Shown: piece after piece, positions 59,385-64,000 of the stretch
Layout of the letters: every line of letters begins with the position of its first letter
Position numbering within the stretch: position 1 is the first letter of the stretch
Origin: Actinoplanes regularis
GTDB taxonomy: Bacteria > Actinomycetota > Actinomycetes > Mycobacteriales > Micromonosporaceae
DNA: 64,000 bases
Assembly: GCF_900188005.1 (NCBI RefSeq)
Contig: NZ_FZNR01000012.1
Location: forward strand, 1-64,000
Direction of reading: 5' to 3'
Notes under the pieces: generated by a model
What the model was told of the DNA's origin: nothing
Seen by the model: the letters and a program-made list of their open reading frames with translations, nothing else
Database searches by the model: none
Program-made: the position numbers and the translations under genes

Positions 59385-61183
59385 CGCGTCACCTCCGAGA
59401 TCGGTGGCAGGTCGCCCGCGGTCATCGAGTCGCCGAGGTACGCCTCGATCACCGCGGGCGTCCGCGCCACCTCGGCCGGCGTCCCGTCCGCGATGATCCG
59501 CCCGCCGGCCAGCACGGTCACCCGCTCGCAGAGCGTCATGACCAGTCCCATGTTGTGCTCGATGATGATCACCGTGATCCCGCTGTCCCGGATCGACCGG
59601 ACGATCTCCGCGAGCTGCCGCACCTCCTCGCCGTTGAGCCCGGCGGCCGGCTCGTCGAGCAGCAGCAGCGCCGGCCCGGCGGCGACCGCCCGGGCGATCT
59701 CGACCCGGCGCTGGATGCCGTAGGGCAGCGACTTCGGGGCCAGCGCGGCGAACTCGGCGAGCCCGTACCGGTCGAGCACGTCCCGGGCGTGCCGGTGCAG
59801 TTCCCGGTCACGGCGCAGCACGCTGATCGGGCGCAGCAGGTAGCGCCAGCTCTCCCAGGTCCGGCTCCGGTCCCGGGCGACCAGGATGTTCTCCTCGACG
59901 GTCAGGTCGCCGAAGAGCCGCAGGTTCTGGAACGTGCGGGACAGGCCGGCGCGGGCCAGCCGGTACGGCGCGTCGCCGGTCCGGTCCGCGTCGCGGAAGC
60001 GCACCCGGCCACGGGTCGGTTTGTAGAGCCCGCTGATCACGTTGAACAGCGTGGTCTTGCCGGATCCGTTGGGGCCGACGACGCCCCGGATCTCCCCGGC
60101 CGCGACGGTCAGCGACACGTCGTCGAGCGCTTTCAGGCCGCGGAACTGTTTGGTCACCCGGTCGACCTGGAGGATGGTCTCGCCGTCGCGGCGGGACGGC
60201 TCCGGATCGTACGGCTGGAAGGGTTTCAATCGCGCGGCAGCGCCCTGTCGCCCACGGCGGCGGGCGACGGCCGAGCGGACCCGGACCGGCAGCCCGGCCA
60301 GACCGGTGGGGGCGAAGACCACGACGAGCACGACGACCGAGCCGTACGCGATCTGCGCGATCTGTGGATGATCGACGAGCGCCTCGCGGACCAGGGCGAG
60401 TCCGACCGCGCCGACCACGCAGCCGACCAGGCTCTGCCGCCCGCCGATGATGACCATGCCGAGCAGCAGGAACATGTTGGCGATGTTGAACGACTCCGGG
60501 GCCACGTAGCGGATCAGCCCCGCGTAGAGCACGCCGCCCAGCCCGCCGTACACGCTGGCCAGCAGGAACGCGGCCATCCGCAGCACCGGCACCTCGGCGC
60601 CGAGCGAGCCGGCGGCGAGGGCGTCGTCGCGCATCGCGCGCATCCGGCGGCCCAGGCTGGTCCGGACGACGAAGAGGCCGAAGGCGAGCAGGATCGCGAA
60701 GACGATCAGCTCCAGGTAGTAGTAGAGGTATTCGCTGGAGAGGTCGACGCCCGGCAGCTCCGGCACCGGGATGCCGGAGATGCCCTCGGCACCGCCGCTG
60801 GCCTGCGCGTTGGTGACCCAGCTGGTGAAGGCGAGCGCCAGACCGAGCGTGACGATGCCCAGGTAGTGCGACTGCACGCGCAGCGCGGGAACGCCGATGA
60901 CCAGGCCGATCACGACGGTGGCCAGGACCGCGAGGACCGCCGCGACCCAGAAGCCGAGGCCGGCCCGGGTGGTGAGGATGGCGGTGACGTAGGCGCCGAC
61001 GCCGAAGACCGCGACCTGCGCGAGGTTGACCTGACCGGCGATGCCCATGGCCAGGCCCAGCCCGATCGCCAGGATGGCGAAGATCAGGATGACGTCTACG
61101 ACGTGGATGGCGTACGAGTCGAGGCCGTACGGCAGCAGCCAGGCCGCCACCGCCCCGGCAGCCAGCAGGAGTCTCGTTCTCAT
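59381..61183 (-). CDS. LivM permease fused to LivG ATPase
   Basis: 600 residues. Residues ~1-310 are a LivM permease with eight or more helices; ~330-600 a LivG ATPase (GPNGSGKTTLFNVI, LSRTFQNLRLFGDLTV, LLLLDEPAAGLNGEE, IIIEHNMGLVM). In most bacteria the two are separate genes. The joint lies around residues 310-335 (GRQGAAARLKPFQPYDPE). Such fusions occur in actinomycetes; here it gives an importer of four rather than five proteins. Confidence 0.88.
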   Translation of the reverse strand: MRTRLLLAAGAVAAWLLPYGLDSYAIHVVDVILIFAILAIGLGLAMGIAGQVNLAQVAVFGVGAYVTAILTTRAGLGFWVAAVLAVLATVVIGLVIGVPALRVQSHYLGIVTLGLALAFTSWVTNAQASGGAEGISGIPVPELPGVDLSSEYLYYYLELIVFAILLAFGLFVVRTSLGRRMRAMRDDALAAGSLGAEVPVLRMAAFLLASVYGGLGGVLYAGLIRYVAPESFNIANMFLLLGMVIIGGRQSLVGCVVGAVGLALVREALVDHPQIAQIAYGSVVVLVVVFAPTGLAGLPVRVRSAVARRRGRQGAAARLKPFQPYDPEPSRRDGETILQVDRVTKQFRGLKALDDVSLTVAAGEIRGVVGPNGSGKTTLFNVISGLYKPTRGRVRFRDADRTGDAPYRLARAGLSRTFQNLRLFGDLTVEENILVARDRSRTWESWRYLLRPISVLRRDRELHRHARDVLDRYGLAEFAALAPKSLPYGIQRRVEIARAVAAGPALLLLDEPAAGLNGEEVRQLAEIVRSIRDSGITVIIIEHNMGLVMTLCERVTVLAGGRIIADGTPAEVARTPAVIEAYLGDSMTAGDLPPISEVTR

Positions 61184-61244
61184 GCCGTCACCTCCGCCGT
61201 GCTCCGGCGCCGACCTGAGTTGACGACTGAGCCAACCGATTCGC

Positions 61245-62114
61245 TCATGCGCGGTTCACCGTCCGCTCGCCGAAGACGCCGGTCGGGCGCACCATGATGA
61301 TCACCGTGAAGACGATGAAGGTGACCAGCTCGGAGTAGCCCTGGAAGTGCCCGGCGGTGAAGGAGTCGAGGACGCCGATGGCCAGGCCGCCGACGATCGC
61401 GCCGGGGATGCTGCCGAAGCCGCCGAGGATGGCCGCGGCGAAGCCCTTGATGCCGAGCGCCCCGCCGAGCGCCGGGCTGACGTAGAGCAGCGGGCCGACC
61501 AGGCCACCGGCCAGCGCGGCGAGGCCGGCACCGATCATGAAGGCGATCGCGTTGCTGCGGCCGACGTGGATGCCGACCGCGGTGGCCGCCTCGTGGTCCA
61601 TGGCGACGGCCTGCATGGCGGCGCCCCGTTTGGTGCGGGACAGGAAGAGCACGAGCAGGACCGTGGCGGCCGCCGCGATGGCGAGCACGACCAGGTCGTA
61701 GGTGCGGATCCGTAGTCCGAGAAGGTCGATCGGCTCGGTCTGCACCGGCGACGGGACGGCCCGGCCGGTGGCGCCCCAGATCGCGATGACCAGCGCGTCC
61801 AGGACGATGCCGAACCCGATCGTGCCGATCAGCATCAGGTCGAAGTCGCGGTTCTCCAGCGGCCGCAGGACCCGTTCGATGACCAGGCCGATCGCCCCGG
61901 TCACGGCGATGGCGATCACCATGGCCAGGGCGAACGGCAGTTTGCTCGTCAGATAGAAGGTGGAGGCGAGGTAGGCGCCGACGGTCACCACGTTGCCGTG
62001 GGCGAAGTTGACCAGGCCCATGGTCCGGTAGACGAGGGAGAATCCCAGCGCCACCAGCGCGTAGACGGCGCCGAGGCTCACCCCGCCGATGATCGTCTGG
62101 AGGAAGACCTGCAT
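61245..62114 (-). CDS. livH: Branched-chain amino acid-type ABC permease (LivH)
   Basis: 289 residues, eight or so helices: GGVSLGAVYALVALGFSLVY, GLVNFAHGNVVTVGAYL, GAALQAVAMDHEAATAVG-like loop (GAAMQAVAMDHEAATAVGIH) and the closing FTVIIMVRPTGVFGE. The second permease of the importer. Confidence 0.9.
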   Translation of the reverse strand: MQVFLQTIIGGVSLGAVYALVALGFSLVYRTMGLVNFAHGNVVTVGAYLASTFYLTSKLPFALAMVIAIAVTGAIGLVIERVLRPLENRDFDLMLIGTIGFGIVLDALVIAIWGATGRAVPSPVQTEPIDLLGLRIRTYDLVVLAIAAAATVLLVLFLSRTKRGAAMQAVAMDHEAATAVGIHVGRSNAIAFMIGAGLAALAGGLVGPLLYVSPALGGALGIKGFAAAILGGFGSIPGAIVGGLAIGVLDSFTAGHFQGYSELVTFIVFTVIIMVRPTGVFGERTVNRA

Positions 62115-62120
62115 TGCTGT

Positions 62121-63266
62121 TCAGCCCGTGACCGCGACGAGCTTGCCGTTCTGGATGGTGCCGATCGAGGTGGCGAAGATGCCGACGCCGGTCTGGTCGT
62201 AGGCGAAGTCACCCAGCAACCCCTGGTACTTCGTACCGCGGATGGCGTCGGCGAGGGCCTTGCCGGTGGCCACGTTGCTGCTCTTCAGGGCGGTGAGCAG
62301 GATCTGCGTGCCGTCGTACGCCTTGGCGCCGTGCAGTTCGGCGTCCTCGTTGTATTTCGCCTTGTACGCGGCGGCGAACTTCTTCGACGCGTCGCTGACG
62401 TCGTTGCTCAGGTACGGCGAGCTGACGATGGTCTTCTCGGCGTTCTTCGCCCCGGCGGTGTCCAGGAAGACCGGGGTGCCCTGCGGCGCCGCGCCGGCGA
62501 ACGGGACGGTGATGCCGAGGTCCCGGGCCTGCTTGACGATCAGGCCGGACTCGACCTCCTCGGCCCCGACGAAGATCACCTGCGGGTTCTTCTGCCGGAT
62601 GCCGGTGAGCACGGCGGAGAAGTCCTTCTGGTCGGTGGTGACCACCTGGTCGGCGACCGGGACGACGTTGCGGCTGCTCAGCGCCTTGAGGAAGGCGTCG
62701 TGCTCGCCCTTGCCGTAGGAGCCGTTGTTGGTGATCATCGCGATGCTCTTGAGGCCCTGCTTGTCCACGATGTACTTGGCGAGGGTCTCGTCGTAGGTGG
62801 TGCTGGTCGGCCCGTTCAGGAACAGGAACTCGGAGCCGGCCGCGACCAGGCCGGGCGACTGGCCGGAGGTGATGTTCGGGATCTCGGCCTGTTTGAGGAT
62901 GGGCGCCATCGCGATGGTCACCGCACTCTCCGCGGTCCCGATCATGGCGATGTGGCCCTCGCTATCGATCTTGCGGGCCAGGGTGGTGCCGGTGGTCGGG
63001 TCGCCCTGGTCGTCGAAGACGTCGAGCTGGATCTGGCGGCCGTTGACGCCGCCGGCGGCGTTCCACTCGTCGACGGCGAGCCGGGCGCCCTTGAGCTCCC
63101 AGGCGCCGAGCGAGCTGAGCTGCCCGCTCTGCGCGTCGACCAGGGCGATCTTGATCGGGCCGGAGCCGGACTTGGCGTCGTCGTCGTTGGCGCCGGGCGC
63201 GCTGCAGCCGGCGCTCGCGGCGAGGAGAAGCAGGGGGATTATGGCGGTGGCGCGAAGTCGGGGCAC
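62121..63266 (-). CDS. Branched-chain amino acid-type substrate-binding lipoprotein
   Basis: 381 residues. Lipobox ASAGC (lipid Cys21), Leu/Ile/Val-binding fold (PIKIALVDAQSGQLSSLGAW, AEIPNITSGQSPGLVAAGSE, GVEIFATSIGTIQNGK-like end). Six bases before LivH. Family members bind amino acids, amides, urea or aromatic acids; the neighbouring TPP enzyme hints at a keto or branched substrate (inference). Confidence 0.9.
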   Translation of the reverse strand: MPRLRATAIIPLLLLAASAGCSAPGANDDDAKSGSGPIKIALVDAQSGQLSSLGAWELKGARLAVDEWNAAGGVNGRQIQLDVFDDQGDPTTGTTLARKIDSEGHIAMIGTAESAVTIAMAPILKQAEIPNITSGQSPGLVAAGSEFLFLNGPTSTTYDETLAKYIVDKQGLKSIAMITNNGSYGKGEHDAFLKALSSRNVVPVADQVVTTDQKDFSAVLTGIRQKNPQVIFVGAEEVESGLIVKQARDLGITVPFAGAAPQGTPVFLDTAGAKNAEKTIVSSPYLSNDVSDASKKFAAAYKAKYNEDAELHGAKAYDGTQILLTALKSSNVATGKALADAIRGTKYQGLLGDFAYDQTGVGIFATSIGTIQNGKLVAVTG

Positions 63267-63281
63267 GTTCGTCTCACCTCT

Positions 63282-64000
63282 CTATTCGAATACACCTTGG
63301 TAGATGTCCTTGATGTTCCAATGGCCCGGAGTGGGTACCGGTTCGTTGACCATCGGGACGTCGATGACGGCCGGGCGGCGGCGCCGGACCGCGGTCTGGA
63401 GGGCGACGGCGAGGTCGCCGGGGGCGGTGACGTCGTAGCCGTCCAGGCCGCAGGCCCGGCCGAGGGCGGCGAAGTCGGGGCTGTACGGGTTCCCGTCCGG
63501 ATCGGTGAAGTCGCAGCCGTACCCGCTGCCGAAGAAGCCGGCCTGCAGGTCGGAGATGGTCCCGTGGGCCCGGTTGTTCATCACCAGGAAGATCACCGGC
63601 AGTCCCCGCTCGACGGCCATCGGCAGCGCCGCCAGCTGCGCGCTCATCCCGCCGTCGCCGATCAGCGCGACCACCACCCGGTCGGGCTCGGCGAGCTGCA
63701 CGCCGAGCGCGGCCGCCGGGCCGAAGCCCATGGTGGACGCGCCGCCCGGGGTGATGAAGCGGCCGCCCGCCGGCAGCGGGTAGCACTGGGCGACGCCGTT
63801 CTTGTTCCACCCGACGTCGGTGACCAGCACCGCGTCGCCGGGCAGATGCGCGCGCACGTCCGCGAGGATCCGCTCGGGACGCAGCGGGAACCGGTCACTG
63901 CGACCGCGCTCGGCGCTGTCGGCGAAGAGTTTTGTCCGGGCGGCCACGATCCGCTCGCGCAGGCCGTCCCGGGACGTGCCCTCGGGTCGCAGCCGGCGGG
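63282..64000 (-). CDS. TPP-dependent acetolactate-synthase-like enzyme (C-terminal part, runs off the window)
   Basis: Open to the right edge; 239 codons are visible. It contains the TPP pyrophosphate domain: DAVLVTDVGWNKNGVAQCYP, GGRFITPGGASTMGFGPAAA, the TPP-Mg motif GDGGMSAQLAALPMAVERGL ... MNNRAHG, and a C-terminus like large subunits of acetolactate synthase/benzoylformate decarboxylase. It is the first visible gene of the importer operon, 15 bases before the binding protein. A 2-keto acid reaction is expected; the exact substrate is not known. Confidence 0.8.
   Translation of the reverse strand, partial: RRLRPEGTSRDGLRERIVAARTKLFADSAERGRSDRFPLRPERILADVRAHLPGDAVLVTDVGWNKNGVAQCYPLPAGGRFITPGGASTMGFGPAAALGVQLAEPDRVVVALIGDGGMSAQLAALPMAVERGLPVIFLVMNNRAHGTISDLQAGFFGSGYGCDFTDPDGNPYSPDFAALGRACGLDGYDVTAPGDLAVALQTAVRRRRPAVIDVPMVNEPVPTPGHWNIKDIYQGVFE

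Overview
The window is very GC-rich, with dense genes, many GTG starts, ATGA/GTGA stop-start overlaps, Tat and lipoprotein secretion signals, secreted CBM-linked glycosidases, LAL-type LuxR regulators and many TetR regulators. This points to a filamentous actinomycete. A Micromonosporaceae (Actinoplanes-like) chromosome is my best guess from gene style, but no rRNA or marker gene is present to prove it. No tRNA, rRNA or CRISPR array was seen.

Left end (1-4853): a compact, foreign-looking block. A minus-strand operon of three small proteins leads into a radical SAM/SPASM enzyme. The enzyme overlaps by ATGA a 54-residue peptide that looks like a RiPP precursor, and a short kinase-like (APH N-lobe) reading frame follows. 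Divergently sit a DNA-binding protein fused to a phosphoribosyltransferase-like domain and an inositol-monophosphatase-family enzyme. Perfect palindromes lie between the two arms. This is the best candidate in the window for an undescribed system.

5208-10885: a VOC protein, then an AhpD/carboxymuconolactone decarboxylase-type gene cut in two by a 3710-bp composite element (6018-9727). The element has 203-bp inverted arms derived from an ISKra4-like transposase end and perfect 9-bp target duplications. It carries a TetR regulator with an FAD monooxygenase, a TetR remnant and a phage-type gene remnant. Removing the element and one duplication restores one open 182-codon gene. The original neighbours (small membrane protein, TetR) follow.

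10897-28472: housekeeping and regulatory genes. They include a DUF2293 protein, hydrolase/TetR, a two-component system, a secreted GH5-CBM2 cellulase with a LacI-type palindrome, an FkbM methyltransferase, an RNA ligase, a GH130 phosphorylase, a GNAT fused to membrane helices, two separate sigma-like gene + small-protein modules, and a LacI regulator.

28769-37145: a carbohydrate region. It holds a Tat-exported beta-helix protein, then an operon behind twin TGTGACCGGTCACA operators: secreted clan-A glycosidase with CBM35-like modules, GH36 alpha-galactosidase, and a sugar ABC importer (binding protein plus two permeases, no ATPase). Together they should release, import and cleave a galactose-containing glycan.

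37301-57781: a papain-like protein, two LuxR-type regulators (one a LAL ATPase) with a small coupled protein and a tandem-repeat control region, a P-loop kinase, a secreted hydrolase, two c-di-GMP proteins (one with degenerate GGDEF), a GNAT/acyl-CoA-synthetase fusion lacking the ATP-grasp part, patatin/LysR, a GT39-type glycosyltransferase, a GH18 chitinase and an NAD(P)-binding protein.

57954-64000: an operon running in from beyond the right edge. It contains a TPP-dependent acetolactate-synthase-like enzyme (partial), a branched-chain-amino-acid-type ABC importer with LivM and LivG fused in one polypeptide, and a TetR regulator at the end.
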